NCBI RefSeq assembly: GCF_030253575.1
Contig: NC_080564.1
Span: 27,260,561 to 27,324,560 of the forward strand
Direction of reading: 5' to 3'
Source: Rhododendron vialii
Lineage: Eukaryota; Streptophyta; Magnoliopsida; Ericales; Ericaceae
DNA length: 64,000 nt
Made by a program: the position numbers and the translations under genes. How positions within the stretch are numbered: the stretch's first letter is position 1; each line of letters opens with the position of its first letter. The notes under the pieces are model-generated. The model did not search any database. It was given only the letters and a program-made list of their open reading frames with translations, and was not told where the DNA came from. This document shows positions 1 to 10,924 of the stretch, piece by piece.

Positions 1-2891
1 ATCATAAAAGTATCAAACCGCTTATACCACTGCCTAGGGGATTGTTTGAGGCCATACAAAGACTTACGAAGTAAACAAACGTGATCCTCCTTACCAGAAA
101 CAACAAATCCCTCAGGCTGACGCATATAAATCTGTTCTTCAAGCTCGCCGTGCAAAAACGCAGTTTTGACATCAAGTTGCTCTAACTCAAGATCATAACA
201 TGCAACAATAGCAAGTATAGTGCGAATGGAACTATGTTTTACAACTGGTGAAAATACCTCATTGTAATCAACACCCTCCTTCTGGCTGTATCCTTTCGCC
301 ACTAGCCGAGCTTTAAACCGAGCGTCTTCTACCCCTGGAATACCTGGTTTGCGCTTGAAGATCCACTTGCATCCAACAATCCTCTTCCCTTTCAGCGGTT
401 CTACTAACTCCCATGTCTGATTCTTCTGAAGAGACTCAATCTCCTCATTCATAGCAACAAACCACTGTGCAGACTCAGTGCTCGAAATAGCTTCCGTATA
501 GCTGGAAGGCTCTTCATACTCAACTGTCTCAGCAACTGATAAAGCATAGGCCACCATCTCAGAATAAGCCGAATACCTTTCAGGAGGCCGAATCTCCCTC
601 CTTGGCCTATCTTTAGCAATAGTGCGTGGTTGCTCAACTAACGCATCAACCTCTGTGTCTGAACTCTTGAACTCCTCTTCAATTGGCTTCTCAATATGCT
701 TCTTCCCTGAGTCGAAAGATTCACCCATAAACTCCACCTGCTTTGGAACACTATGTTCCTGAACTGTATCATCAACCTGCTTAGACCCCTTAATCAGATA
801 ATTTTCATCAAAAGTCACATCCCTACTGATCAAAAACTTCAAATCATCAGAGCACCATAACCTGTACCCTTTGACACCTGCTGCATAACCCAAGAAAATA
901 CACTTCTTGGCCCGTGGCTCCAATTTACCCTCATTGACATGAGCGTAAGCTGGACACCCAAAAACACGCAACACAGAATAATCAGCTGGATGACCTGACC
1001 ATACCTCAAACGGAGTCTTACACTCAATAGCAGTCGACGGAGACCTGTTCACCAAATAGCATGTTGTGGAAACGGCTTCAGCCCAAAATTCTTTGCCCAA
1101 TCCGGAATTGGACAACATACAACGTGCCTTCTCCAAAAGAGTCCTGTTCATTCGTTCAGCCACACCATTCTGCTGAGGGGTTTTTCTCACTGTGTGATGC
1201 CTCACAATGCCCTCATCACTGCAGAACCTATCAAACTCACCAAGACAAAACTCCATACCATTGTCAGTTCTCAAACGTTTTATTTTCTTACCAGTCTGAT
1301 TCTCAATCAAAGTTTTAAACTGTTTGAATGTATTAAAGGCGTCACTCTTATGTTTCAACATATACACCCAAACTTTACGAGAGAAATCATCTATAATACT
1401 CATAAAATATCGAAAACCACCTTTAGAAGTTACCTCTGCGGGACCCCAAAGATCCGAGTGAAAATAATCCACCGTGCCTTTGGTGCGATGAACAGCTGTA
1501 CTGAATTTTACCCTGCACTGCTTGCCGTAAACACAATGCTCACAGAAATCCAGCTTCTCAATTTTCTGGCCACATAGCAAACCCTGTTTGCTCAAAACCG
1601 TCATCCCCCTCTCGCTCATATGCCCAAGGCGCATATGCCACAAACGAGTCAAGTCTGAATCTGAAACCTTGGATGAAGCAACCGTTGCTGCAGCACCTAA
1701 AACTGTACTGCCCTGGAGTGTATAAAGGTTACCACGCTTTTGACCCTTCATCAGTACTAATGCACCCCTTGAGACTTTCAAAACTCCACCTTCACCGAGG
1801 AATTTGCAACCATGAGAATCAAGAGCACCCAGGGATATAAGATTTTTCTTCAAATCCGGAACATGTCGAACCTCAGATAAAGTCCTAACAATACCGTCAT
1901 GCATCCTAAGCTGAATCGTTCCTGAACCAACAGTCTTACAGGCCATGTTGTTGCCCATCAAAACTGTACCACCATTGACCGCCTCATAAGTAGAAAACCA
2001 CTCTCTATGCGGACACATATGGTATGAACATCCAGAATCTAGAATCCACTCGGTATTAGAGCGAGAATCGCCCTCTGTAACTGATAACACATTATCTGAC
2101 TCATCTGAACTTTCAGCAATTCCAGCAATTACTTTACCCCCTTTCTGGTCTTCTTTTTCCTTCTCTTTGAGTTTTAAACAGTCACTTTTCCAGTGCCCGG
2201 GTTTCTTGCAATAATTACACTTTCCCTTCTTCTTACCTGATGACTTGGATCTTCCCCTATTACTCGACTCCACCCTTTCTGTTGTTCTTCCCCTAACAAA
2301 TAAACCCTCCGCATGGGCATCACCCTCACCTGACACTTTTTTCCTCAATTCTTTCGAATATAGGCTGGCCTTAACATCCTCCATGGATATCGTGTCTTTG
2401 CCATACAATAGGGTTGTAACAAAGTGCTCATACGAAAGTGGTAAAGAACATAGCAAAATTAGGGCTTGGTCCTCATCCTCAATTTTACTATCAATATTTT
2501 TCAGATCCATAATAATACGGTTGAACTCGTCTAAATGATCTTTAACAGGTATACCTTCTCGCATACGAAACGTATAAAGACGTTGTTTGAGATATAACCT
2601 GTTGGTGAGCGACTTCGTCATATATATGCCTTCCAACTTCAGCCAAATTCCTGCTGCTGAAGTTTCTTCTTCCACCTCGCGAAGAACGTCATCTGCCAGA
2701 CTCAACTGAATAGAACTCAGAGCTTTGGCATCCGTATCATCCCAATCTTCCTCTTTGATTCCAGAACTAGTCTTGCCTAACAAAACCTTGTGCAATCCTT
2801 GTTGGGTTAGCAGAGCCTTCATCTTTACTCTCCAAAGACTGAAACTGCTGCTCTGCCCATCAAACTTCGCAATCTCAAATTTAGCCGCCAT
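1..2891 (-). CDS. Ty1/copia retrotransposon Gag-Pol polyprotein, 3' end beyond window
   Basis: Polyprotein of an LTR retrotransposon: Gag, protease, integrase and the start of reverse transcriptase, in copia order. I read the frame from the ATG at 2891 to the left edge (963 codons) and found no stop codon. Visible motifs: CCHC zinc knuckle (C-x2-C-x4-H-x4-C, residues 225-238), protease DSG at 285-287, GAG-pre-integrase around LWHMRLGHMS, and integrase catalytic D480, D543, E579 (35 residues between the last two). RT begins around FKARLVAKGYSQ and reaches SLYGLKQSPRQWYKRF at the edge; the RT active site and RNase H lie outside. The start is 44 bp after the primer binding site, with no earlier in-frame ATG in the leader. 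An intact frame suggests a young copy. The domain order is certain; activity is inference. Confidence 0.95.
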   Translation of the reverse strand, partial: MAAKFEIAKFDGQSSSFSLWRVKMKALLTQQGLHKVLLGKTSSGIKEEDWDDTDAKALSSIQLSLADDVLREVEEETSAAGIWLKLEGIYMTKSLTNRLYLKQRLYTFRMREGIPVKDHLDEFNRIIMDLKNIDSKIEDEDQALILLCSLPLSYEHFVTTLLYGKDTISMEDVKASLYSKELRKKVSGEGDAHAEGLFVRGRTTERVESSNRGRSKSSGKKKGKCNYCKKPGHWKSDCLKLKEKEKEDQKGGKVIAGIAESSDESDNVLSVTEGDSRSNTEWILDSGCSYHMCPHREWFSTYEAVNGGTVLMGNNMACKTVGSGTIQLRMHDGIVRTLSEVRHVPDLKKNLISLGALDSHGCKFLGEGGVLKVSRGALVLMKGQKRGNLYTLQGSTVLGAAATVASSKVSDSDLTRLWHMRLGHMSERGMTVLSKQGLLCGQKIEKLDFCEHCVYGKQCRVKFSTAVHRTKGTVDYFHSDLWGPAEVTSKGGFRYFMSIIDDFSRKVWVYMLKHKSDAFNTFKQFKTLIENQTGKKIKRLRTDNGMEFCLGEFDRFCSDEGIVRHHTVRKTPQQNGVAERMNRTLLEKARCMLSNSGLGKEFWAEAVSTTCYLVNRSPSTAIECKTPFEVWSGHPADYSVLRVFGCPAYAHVNEGKLEPRAKKCIFLGYAAGVKGYRLWCSDDLKFLISRDVTFDENYLIKGSKQVDDTVQEHSVPKQVEFMGESFDSGKKHIEKPIEEEFKSSDTEVDALVEQPRTIAKDRPRREIRPPERYSAYSEMVAYALSVAETVEYEEPSSYTEAISSTESAQWFVAMNEEIESLQKNQTWELVEPLKGKRIVGCKWIFKRKPGIPGVEDARFKARLVAKGYSQKEGVDYNEVFSPVVKHSSIRTILAIVACYDLELEQLDVKTAFLHGELEEQIYMRQPEGFVVSGKEDHVCLLRKSLYGLKQSPRQWYKRFDTFM

Positions 2892-2935
2892 AGCCACAAT
2901 CGGAAACGAAACCCTAGTTTTTTTTTGCAACCTAA

Positions 2936-2948
2936 GGCTCTGATACCA
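2936..2948 (-). other. Primer binding site, tRNA-iMet type
   Basis: On the minus strand this reads TGGTATCAGAGCC, the complement of the initiator methionine tRNA 3' end used by most plant copia elements. It lies 3 nt downstream of the LTR end. Confidence 0.93.
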
Positions 2949-2951
2949 GTT

Positions 2952-3281
2952 TGTTGTAACGAACGCTATGAATGCAAGCTAAGAACGAGAAATTGAAAAC
3001 TAAACAAGAAATCACAAAGACACAAGATATACGTGGTTCCCCAAATTGGGTACGTCCACGGGCGAGGAGAGAGAGGATTCACTAACCAACGTGAAGAAGA
3101 GATACAAAGAGCCGGCTATGATCCGTAACTCGTCTAGAAAGGCCACCAATATGACAGCCCCAAAAGGATACAATAGAAGTTCCCCAAAAGCCCTATTTAT
3201 AATAGGCTACATAAATAGGAGCAACATAGTTAACCAATGTGGGACTAAAGAATACAAGGCATAAACAAGGCATTCCCAACA
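2952..3281 (-). repeat. 5' LTR of the copia element, 330 bp
   Basis: The minus strand runs from TGTTGGGAATG to CGTTACAACA, so the ends form the short inverted repeat TGTTG/CAACA typical of LTRs, and the primer site follows directly. The partner 3' LTR and the matching target-site copy are outside the window; the five bases outside the LTR are caccc at 3282-3286. Confidence 0.9.
3194..3201 (-). promoter_or_regulatory. LTR TATA box
   Basis: TATAAATA on the minus strand, about 80 bp into the LTR. This is a normal place for the U3 promoter of a copia element. Inferred from motif and position only. Confidence 0.6.
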
Positions 3282-3509
3282 CACCCGCTTTTTGAAACTC
3301 TGACACTGTTATCCCAACCACTCTGACGCTGTTACCCCAACCACGAAAGTTTCTCTCTGTTGATCTCTTTCAATAATCTCCTCGCCTATTTGTAAAGTTA
3401 GCAACTTGTGAAAACTTGTAGATACTTGTTTGCATATACACACAACGTATTGCTCTGATACTAGATGAGGAATTTGCCTTCGGTATAAGTGATGAGATCT
3501 GATAAGCTT

Positions 3510-3723
3510 GAGAAATTTTTCGGTGTCGAGTGTGTATATCCCATGTAGTACCCGCTCGGCATATTCGGGCTGTCCAATACAATTTTGGACTCTTCTCACT
3601 CCAACACTTTCTCTCTCCTTTTTTTCTCTCCAAATCTGAGTTGTCCAAAAAGACAATGGACAGCTCGGATGTACCGAGCGAGTGGGTACCACATGGTACC
3701 TACGCGGCACTGAAATTTTTTCC
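3510..3723. mobile_element. Mutator-type MITE, 214 bp
   Basis: The ends align as imperfect inverted repeats (GAGAAATTTTTCGGTGTCG against GGAAAAAATTTCAGTGCCG), and complementarity continues inward through a GGTACC/GTACCCGCTCGG zone. Flanks gataagctt (3501-3509) and gataagctc (3724-3732) match 8 of 9, fitting a 9-bp duplication. It looks related to the elements at 29941-30326 and 51793-52011. Confidence 0.7.
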
Positions 3724-4445
3724 GATAAGCTCTCTCTCTCTCCTAGTTGCTGAGTCGTTGAAAAAAAAACCTAAATTGAGTTGCTGAAAAAAAAAACTCC
3801 TGAAAAAAAAAACTCTAATACAAATATTAGGGTTTTATTTCAAACCTAGAGTCAAATTAGCTTGAGTGTCGAATTGCATGGTTATTGAATTTTATCGTGA
3901 ATTTTTTTTTTTTGGAGGATTTTATCGTGAATTTTTTTTTGGGTATTGATGGGTGTTTTTGTGGTTCAACAGCTCTACTGACTAATCAGATTAAAGTTAA
4001 AAAGTGGAGCAATAGAGGAGAGAAGAAGATGATCCACAGGTCCTATACCCAGAATTCGAATGCAAAAAAGCATCCAGAAAAAAATGTAGATTCAACCTAG
4101 TATGGCTATAGCCATAGCATATTTTGTCCATATATCACCCGACTTGGGCGAGAATGATAGAATTAATAACGGTTTAGATCGATCAAGCATTCAAAAAAAA
4201 TGAGTCGACGACTAACTTTAAAATCTATACATGCATTGAATTTACTTTTTTTTTGAACGGCAAAATTTTTTTTATTAACCTTTGAAAACAAATTTCAAAG
4301 ATTAAAAGGATCCAAAGCACGAGGTGCATGCTAGAAACCAGAAGGGAAAAAGAACTTACTTGATTCTAAACCAAAGTCTTGTGCTATAGGACTTTAATGT
4401 CTCTGGAAGCACCGAATATACGTGTTTCGATCATGTGGTTGCCAG
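3724..4445. other. Intergenic, no gene seen
   Basis: Homopolymer A and T tracts and short open frames without family resemblance. 3895-3945 holds a short direct repeat of ttttatcgtgaattttttttt. Confidence 0.5.
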
Positions 4446-4458
4446 TAGAGGTGTCAAA

Positions 4459-4905
4459 CGTGCCGGCCCGGCACGGCCCGTTTAACTTCGTGCTAACCGT
4501 GCTTCGTGCCGTGCCGTGCCGACCCGTTTACTTTATTTACTTAAATCGTGTCGTGTCGTGCCGTGCCGTTTGTCAATTGTGCCGTGCCATGCCGGCCCGT
4601 TTACTTAAATCGTGTCATGCTATGCCGTGCCATTTGCCAATTGTGTCGTGGCCCGTTTCTGAAATCGTGTTGTGTCGTGCCGGCCCATTTTTTTAAATCG
4701 TGTCGTGTCGTGCCGTTTTCAATCGTGCCGGTCCGTTTTCTTAAATCACGTCGTGTCGTGCCAGCCCGTGTTCTTAAATCATGTCGTGCCGTGCCGTTTT
4801 CAATCGTGTCAAGATGTGCCGGACATTTACTTAATCGTGTCGTGTCGGATTGGGCCGGGCCATGCCGTTTTAAGTCGTGTCGTTTTAGTCTGCCCTAACA
4901 TGTGT
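4459..4905 (+). repeat. Left subterminal array of degenerate CGTGCC/CGTGTC units
   Basis: Dense irregular reiterations of CGTGCCGTGCC, CGTGTCGTGCCG and GGCCCGTTT with spacers such as acttaaat. It creates Cys/Arg/Val-rich spurious open frames on both strands. hAT transposases of known families bind short subterminal repeats, so this may be a transposase-binding array (inference). Confidence 0.8.
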
Positions 4906-5063
4906 GGGTTGACTTAAGGCATAACTAATCTTGCATCAGACATGTAACCATTGTATGCATTTGATTTTTTGACATATTGAAAACTCAGCGACATTGGGCA
5001 AGGATAGAGAGATCCTTGCATTCACTGCATCCTCATAAAAAACAAGGGATGAGTGTGTATGTG

Positions 5064-5066
<3 letters not shown>

Positions 5067-5109
<43 letters not shown>
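5067..5109. repeat. (GA)n microsatellite, about 43 bp
   Basis: Uninterrupted GA dinucleotides inside the hAT-like element. Confidence 0.98.
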
Positions 5110-5112
<3 letters not shown>

Positions 5113-5604
5113 AGTTGCTATTCAGCTTCGGTTGCTCCTTCTTTTTCCTTTTTTTTCTTTGAATGTCCTCTCTTTTTCATCGCTTTTCTAGCTTCCTACT
5201 TAATAAATCTTAGACTACTTTTTGGTTAGTATACAAGCGAGTTTGGTAAATGGCTCAATCAATCTGCAGTTGCGCTTTCAATTCTTATTGTCGCACATTT
5301 GAATAGTTTGAGGTGTTTTCTTAAAAAAGCTTTTACCGTTTTACGCTCCTACTAGTGCACGATAATTATGTTAGGCAAAAGGTCTACACTCGGTCTTAGA
5401 ATATCATAATCACTCTGTAACTTGCAGAAGAGAAAAAGGAGAGGACAATTCACAATGAAAGGAGAAAAATAACAATGAACTTTGCATTTTCATATACCAT
5501 GGCACGCCAAAAAAATTTAACAATTAAAAAAATAACATATTACAATCCCTAATTAAAAAGAAATTCTTGGTCTTAATGAAGTAAAATTTAACAATTAAAA
5601 AAAT

Positions 5605-6010
5605 GAGAGTTGCTATATGTACCGACCATGGGGGAGGGAAAATGTACCGCCGGCCGCCGGCGGGCCGTCTCCGGCCACCGAACAGCCGATCCGAGCCGTC
5701 CAAAATTTTTTTTAAAAACAACCGATGGGGCCCACGCAAGAATCAACGGCATCCGAAGTGTGTAGGGTGCTTGATCCGATCACCCATTTTTCGTGTATAT
5801 ATGTATATACGTGTATATACACGAAAAATGGGTGCTCGGATCAAACACCCTATACACCTCGGATGCCATTGATTCCCATGCAGGGCCCATCGATTTTTTT
5901 TTATAAAATTTTTGGACGGCTCGGATCGGCCGTCCGGTGGCCGGAGACGGCCCGCCGATGACCGTCGGTACGTTTTCCCTCCCCCATGGTCGGTACTCAT
6001 AGCTTTTTTG
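5605..6010. mobile_element. Mutator-type fold-back MITE, 406 bp, nested in the hAT element
   Basis: Nearly the whole element is one long inverted repeat. The arms carry gtaccgaccatgggggaggg, a cggccggc-rich block, the Gly-Pro codon-like ggcccacgc block and aaaaatgggtg, and they meet in a gtatatac-rich loop near 5810. Perfect 9-bp flanks taaaaaaat lie at 5596-5604 and 6011-6019. The sequence at 5516-5543 is a second, uninterrupted copy of the target region (tttaacaattaaaaaaataa and on), which acts as an in-window empty site. Confidence 0.88.
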
Positions 6011-6527
6011 TAAAAAAATAACATATTACAAATAGTCCTATTATCCTAGTTCAGGCTGTTCAGCTAACCCTTATTTATATGTTTTTTTCCCTTATTTCTA
6101 CTATGTATTTTTTTTCTTTTTTGTTTGACACTTTTTTTTTATTTCTTGTTAGATTTGGGGTAAATAATATATGACGTTTGTACGTTTCCTTTCATATTAA
6201 ATTACTCTTGCACCATAAATATTTTGATAAGTTTTTTTTAAATTTTACTTGTTATCTTGTATTGCAAACCAAAGGTCCAAAGCCTATTTAATTTTACTAA
6301 CAAAAACAAAACAAATATTTTTACCGAATAAAATTTGATAGTTTTTTAAAAGTGAAAAAATAATTTTTTAAAAACATGATTTTTAAATAAATTGTTTTTT
6401 TTAAAAATTAAATATCTTAGTTGTTTACCTTTAAAAAAAAGTAAACAAATATTTTTTACCGAATAGAAATTGTTTAATTTTTTTAAAATTTAAAAAAAAA
6501 AGCCATTTGGCTTATTTAATTTTTTTT

Positions 6528-6780
6528 CCCGTGCCTTGTGCCGTGCCCTTTCGTGCCCATGTCGTGTCGGGTCGTGCCCATGCCCGTGCCCGTGCCTTGC
6601 TAGAACCGTGCCGTGCTGTGCCGTGCCGTTCCTGTCCACTTTTTGTGCCCGTGCCTGTGTCGTTCCCGTCTACAACCGTGTCGTGCCAGGCCAACTTTCG
6701 TGCTGTGTCGTGCCGTGCCAGGCCAATACCGTGCCTGTGACGTGCCGTGCTACCCCGTGCCCGTGCCGGCACGGCCCATT
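6528..6780 (+). repeat. Right subterminal array of GTGCC-rich units
   Basis: Reiterated GTGCCCGTGCC and CGTGCCGTGCC units next to the right hAT end. They have the same orientation as the left array, so the two arrays are direct, not inverted, copies. Confidence 0.8.
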
Positions 6781-6799
6781 TGACACCTCTAGTTGCCAA

Positions 6800-7772
6800 G
6801 ATTCGATTAAGTTACAAAATTATAATTAAATACATTCTATTTCTCACGCAATTAATATAATGTGTTTACTAATTTAAGTTAATAAACTATAATATATTGT
6901 ATTCAAATTATTCATATTAAAAAAAACCCACAAATTAATCATTTAAACATTTAAAAATTAAACTTGAATATATTTTTGGTATTTAAGGAGGACTTCTCTT
7001 ATTCCACGAAATTCCTAATCTTCCATTACTATTTGTGGCTTAGCTATTGTTTATGAGTTTTTGAGCTTAGTTATTGTTTATGAGTTTTTGAAGCTTAACG
7101 AATTAACTATGATTATCAACAAATATGGCTTGGTAAATAACATTTTGTGGTATTATATATGAAGGGTTGTGGAATTACTATAGTCCAAAACTACCAACGA
7201 AATATGTGGCTTTATTTTTATTTTTACCAAAACACAAACATAATATTAATATTACTAAACTTGACAGATTACAGATTTAGGCAGAGCATGGGCTGCTCTA
7301 ACCTCAGTCCTTGACACATACTAGATCATACAAACAAGACCATACGCATAACAACCCTAGCTAAAAACAACCCGACAATCAAAACAAAGACCCAACAAAC
7401 TAACAAGACCGAACGAAACACCCTCACAAAACCAAAATAAGTACAAGCATTCCCTCAATGCCGAAGAACCTGCAAAACAAGGATTAGGAACATGAGGTAA
7501 AGATGAATCAATAAAAAGCACAACGTTGAGGGATTTGGTAAGTATGCTGACATTCAATATGAAGTAGGGATAATGTATTTTACTAAAACACATTTTTCTA
7601 ATTTTATACAACTTATTGCTTTCCTTAGCATATTTATTTTGTGATTAATCGCTCCTAGTTATTATTATATTTTTGAGTTCAAAAAGACCCTAAATAGATG
7701 CTTTCTCAAGTAGGTCGCGGAGAAAGTTGCTTAAGGAGAATTGGATTCACCTTTTGCTATAGTTAGGCCTTT
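6800..7772. other. AT-rich intergenic DNA
   Basis: I see no gene. The stretch holds poly-A/T tracts and a short direct repeat of gcttagttattgtttatgag near 7030-7090. Confidence 0.5.
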
Positions 7773-8141
7773 GGCCCCATTTGATAACGGGTTTGAGGCT
7801 TCGGATTGGAATACTAATCTCATGGGAGTATTAATACTCTGTTTGGTAACAAAAAAGGGTCCGGACTATTAGTCCATTGGGATGTCCAATCCAGCAATAC
7901 CCCTTGGGACTTGGTATTTGTAGTCAAATCCTAACTCCTTCTCATTATCAATCCCTTCTATCAATCCAATCCCATCATCTAATCCTATCTCAAACAAACA
8001 TGATATTAATAATCCCATCATCTAATCCCATCCCAAACAAACATACTCATTATCATTCCCTTCTCATTAACAATCTCTTCTCATTTCTAATCTCATCTCC
8101 TTACGAATCCCATCCATCTATCACTGTTATCAAACGGGGCC
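7773..8141. mobile_element. MITE with GGCCCC(A/G)TTTGATAAC ends, 369 bp
   Basis: The 16-bp terminal inverted repeat GGCCCC-A/G-TTTGATAAC is nearly perfect. The interior is full of aatcccat and caaacaaacat, much like the element at 49162-49591. Flanking trinucleotides ttt and tca are not a clean duplication, so the PIF/Harbinger (Tourist) assignment rests on resemblance. Confidence 0.65.
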
Positions 8142-8344
8142 TCAGATCATCATGCCAAAGAAAATGAACCAATGGGGTTTTGTCTTCACCCGGGCACTGG
8201 TACTTTACGAATTGAGCAAAATTTATGCAGACATAGCACTAACGAAGATTAGATTGGGAATTCTCCGACTCTATAGTTGATTGTGATGCTTCCCTCGAGT
8301 TGAATCCCCAAGCTTCCCTCGACCTCGAGTAAAATCCCCATTTG

Positions 8345-8464
8345 ACGAGAGCTTTCCTCCGTAAGGGGATTGCCCTTCTCAAGCTAAAAAAATACGATGA
8401 TGCCAAGGCTATTCTGGCATCGGGGCAACTTTTGACCCTAACGATGCGAGATTCTCTTTGTTGA
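8345..8464 (+). pseudogene. TPR-like gene fragment (SGT1-like?)
   Basis: In one frame this reads TRAFLRKGIALLKLKKYDDA and continues to a TGA at 8462. The pattern A-x-L-R-K-G-x-A-x-x-K-L-x-x-Y-x-x-A-K is that of a tetratricopeptide repeat helix pair, and it resembles the last TPR of plant SGT1. Upstream in the same frame stops appear at once and there is no start codon. It is most likely a captured or decayed exon. The reverse strand holds a 113-codon open frame that I treat as its shadow. Confidence 0.35.
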
Positions 8465-8600
8465 CAACACACTGTGATTGATTTATTGCAGTTTATCATG
8501 AACGGGAAGCCGACATTGGTGAAGGATAAAACCATAATGAGGTACACACATACACTTGCCAAGCAAAAAAAGGTACACACGTACTAAATTTTAATTTAGT

Positions 8601-10924
8601 CGTTGTGGTGACCCACATATTTTATATGGCACATATTGATTATGAGTTTAATAGGATTCTCCATATCTTATTTTATTCTATTGGTCAAATAGAGAAGTTG
8701 TTTCCTAAATACGCTATACTTTGATGGGAAGTTAGTATCAATGTTTAATAAGGAAACCGGTCCTCTTTTTGCCTATAAAAGAGCATATAGGATTCCATCA
8801 ATTTAACGTGATATACTAAGAGGCTAGAAAGAAAGGCAAGGGAGAGAAACCCGTCTTCCACCTAGAGCTTAATGCTCTAGTAAATTATGGTGGCTTCAAT
8901 TAATCACTGGATCGCTCAAGTTCCGCATTATTGGATCCGAGTACGCCGTTCTTGAATTTTGAATTCCGTTTAATGTTTGTATTGTAATGATCATGATAGT
9001 GTTCTAGACCCTGGCATAATGGTGGGTTGTTAATTATCTAACACCATAAGAAAATCTTACACACTCTTCTCCACTCAAATCCTTGTACTTTCCTTCTCCT
9101 CCTACATTTTCTGATGAGTTGCTTGTTAGAGGGTCATTCCGGTGGTCAGTCAGATTGACCTTTAGTTGTGTTTTCCCTGTGCAGGTCAAACGAAGGCTAG
9201 GCGAACCCAGCAACCGAACCAATGGCTCAAGAGAGGGGACCAGATCTTGATTGACAACCCCACAAATTTCCTAAGCCAAGTGCAGCCTTAGATGTTATGC
9301 CCGCCTTGACTTGCACCTAAGTAAGCCAAAAGATGAAAGAGTAAGGAAGTGAAAAGTTTGTAGCGAGAAAAAGAGCTTTCACTGTGAACTTGAGTACAAA
9401 GCTTTCAAGTGGTTTGGGCAAATGAGGCCCTCATCTATTTATACATCAAGCGAAAAGTCTAGAACATACTCTAAAAGCTTCTCAACTACTCTAGTCTAGA
9501 ATTCTCTACAATTATGTACACAAGTCTAGATTTGTGTACAACCTTCTAGATTATTCTGAAGAGATGGTTTTAGAAGTTCTCTAGAATCCTCTAGGATTTA
9601 TACATTGCTCTAGGAAACTCTAGACTGTTCTAAAAAAAACCTCATTGTCTTGGTGGGAAGCATGTCAAGTATTTTTCAAAATGTTTGAGTCGTGACAAGA
9701 GGCTGTGGCAAGTTGTGACGAAAATGAGAGAGATCCTAGTGAGAGTGCCAGAGTGAGAGAGATAGAGAGGCGGTATTTTCCATGCGTTTGTTTCATGATA
9801 AATACAAGTTGGAATATTTCCTCTCAATTTGAGTTGTGTGTGTTTGGTTTGATTGGTGGTCATAGCAGAATCAATTGTCCTCATTTGATGACAAATGATT
9901 TAACAAGTAAACTTGCTAGCTAACTTTCTCTTGGGCTAGCTAACTTTCTCTTGGGCTTGCGTCAGATGGGCTGGCTCCCACATCGGGAGTTTGGGTTTTT
10001 GTGTGTGTGTTTAAAGGGTTCACTCTACCTCTTTCTAGTCAGCAATTGCCTAGGTGACTTTGGTAGGTAAAATTACCCTCTTGCCCTCCCTAAAAAAAAA
10101 AAAAACACTTAACCATGAATTCTGCATAAATGCAATTTGTCACAACATGTTGGGTAATGCAATTACTATAGTCATGGTTAGAGCTCTATGATTCTTTCCC
10201 ATGGGTACTTTTTTCTTGGGGCTTATGGCATTCTACCTCATAGGGCAAGTCAAGCTCGAATATGTGCCTAAATGTCTTGTGGACCTCGTGAAGTTATCTA
10301 AAGAAAGATGAATGATTCATAGAATTGAGTTCTTGGGAAATGGTTCAGTTACATAGAGACATGGAACCTTACACAGTCAAATGTCTGGTACCTTAATTAG
10401 TTTGAAAAGGGTAGTATGAGGAAATAGTGAGCTTGGTAAAACAGAATTTTCGAGATGCCCATGTACGCGAGGCAACCTAATACCATCTATTGTTTGAACC
10501 GATGAATTTAAATGCTTTGGTTTGTCTTTTTTCTCTTTGCTAAGTAGGCAGATTGTACGTGGAAATTTGTTCAATGCCCGTCTTTCTAAGATGCCATGAA
10601 ATGGATAAGGAATTCATATGGCATTTTTGTGGCTTCTAGATCAATTCAGCTGGGAAAAGGGTAGTTGTTGAAGATATTCGAGGGGCACCATTAGGATTGC
10701 GGGCTGCAATTTTCGGTTTGTTTAAAGGTAGATGAATGTTGGCCAATTCTGGGTTGTGAGATTCTTGTATTCGAACATGAGAAGTTAGACCTCTTGTTTG
10801 GCTTTGTCTCCTCTTGAGTCTTGGGAAAGATAACAATCCTCTTTGATGTACTGGTTGATTCAGTTTTTTTTAATAGAACTTTTGCCATCTTGACAAAGAA
10901 AAGGTTATGAACATTAATATGAAA
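8601..10924. other. Intergenic, possible decayed LTR at 8600-9040
   Basis: 8601-9040 starts TGTGGTGACCC, has a TATA-like cctataaaag at about 8771 and a small hairpin tagagctt/aatgctcta, which is LTR-like, but I found no partner LTR or primer site. 9420-9620 is rich in ctctaga. The rest holds no recognisable gene. Confidence 0.3.
9915..9954. repeat. 20-bp tandem repeat, two copies
   Basis: gctagctaactttctcttgg occurs twice head to tail without change. Confidence 0.95.

Larger units (their letters stand above)
4446..6791. mobile_element. Non-autonomous hAT-like element, 2.35 kb
   Basis: The ends are inverted repeats beginning TAGAGGTGTCAAA (left 4446; right, reverse complement, ending 6791), of the YAGRGGTG type seen in hAT elements. 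The flanking octamers gttgccag (4438-4445) and gttgccaa (6792-6799) match 7 of 8, the duplication size hAT makes. Inside are two GTGCC-rich arrays next to the ends, an AT-rich middle, a GA microsatellite and a nested fold-back element. There is no transposase frame, so movement would need a transposase in trans. Boundaries are seen directly; the family is inferred from end sequence and duplication size. Confidence 0.82.

Noticed and set aside
3309-3787. Overlapping frames of 85-133 codons on both strands
   Set aside because: They run through a MITE with inverted arms and show no conserved motif.
4379-4917. Several overlapping Cys/Arg/Val-rich open frames
   Set aside because: They are translations of the degenerate CGTGCC array in a transposon; no frame is favoured and no family is recognisable.
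5524-6024. Open frames with mirrored protein sequences on both strands
   Set aside because: They are the two arms of the fold-back MITE; the similarity between them only reflects the palindrome.
6507-6829. Open frames on both strands in the second GTGCC array
   Set aside because: Same cause: low-complexity repeat read in several frames.
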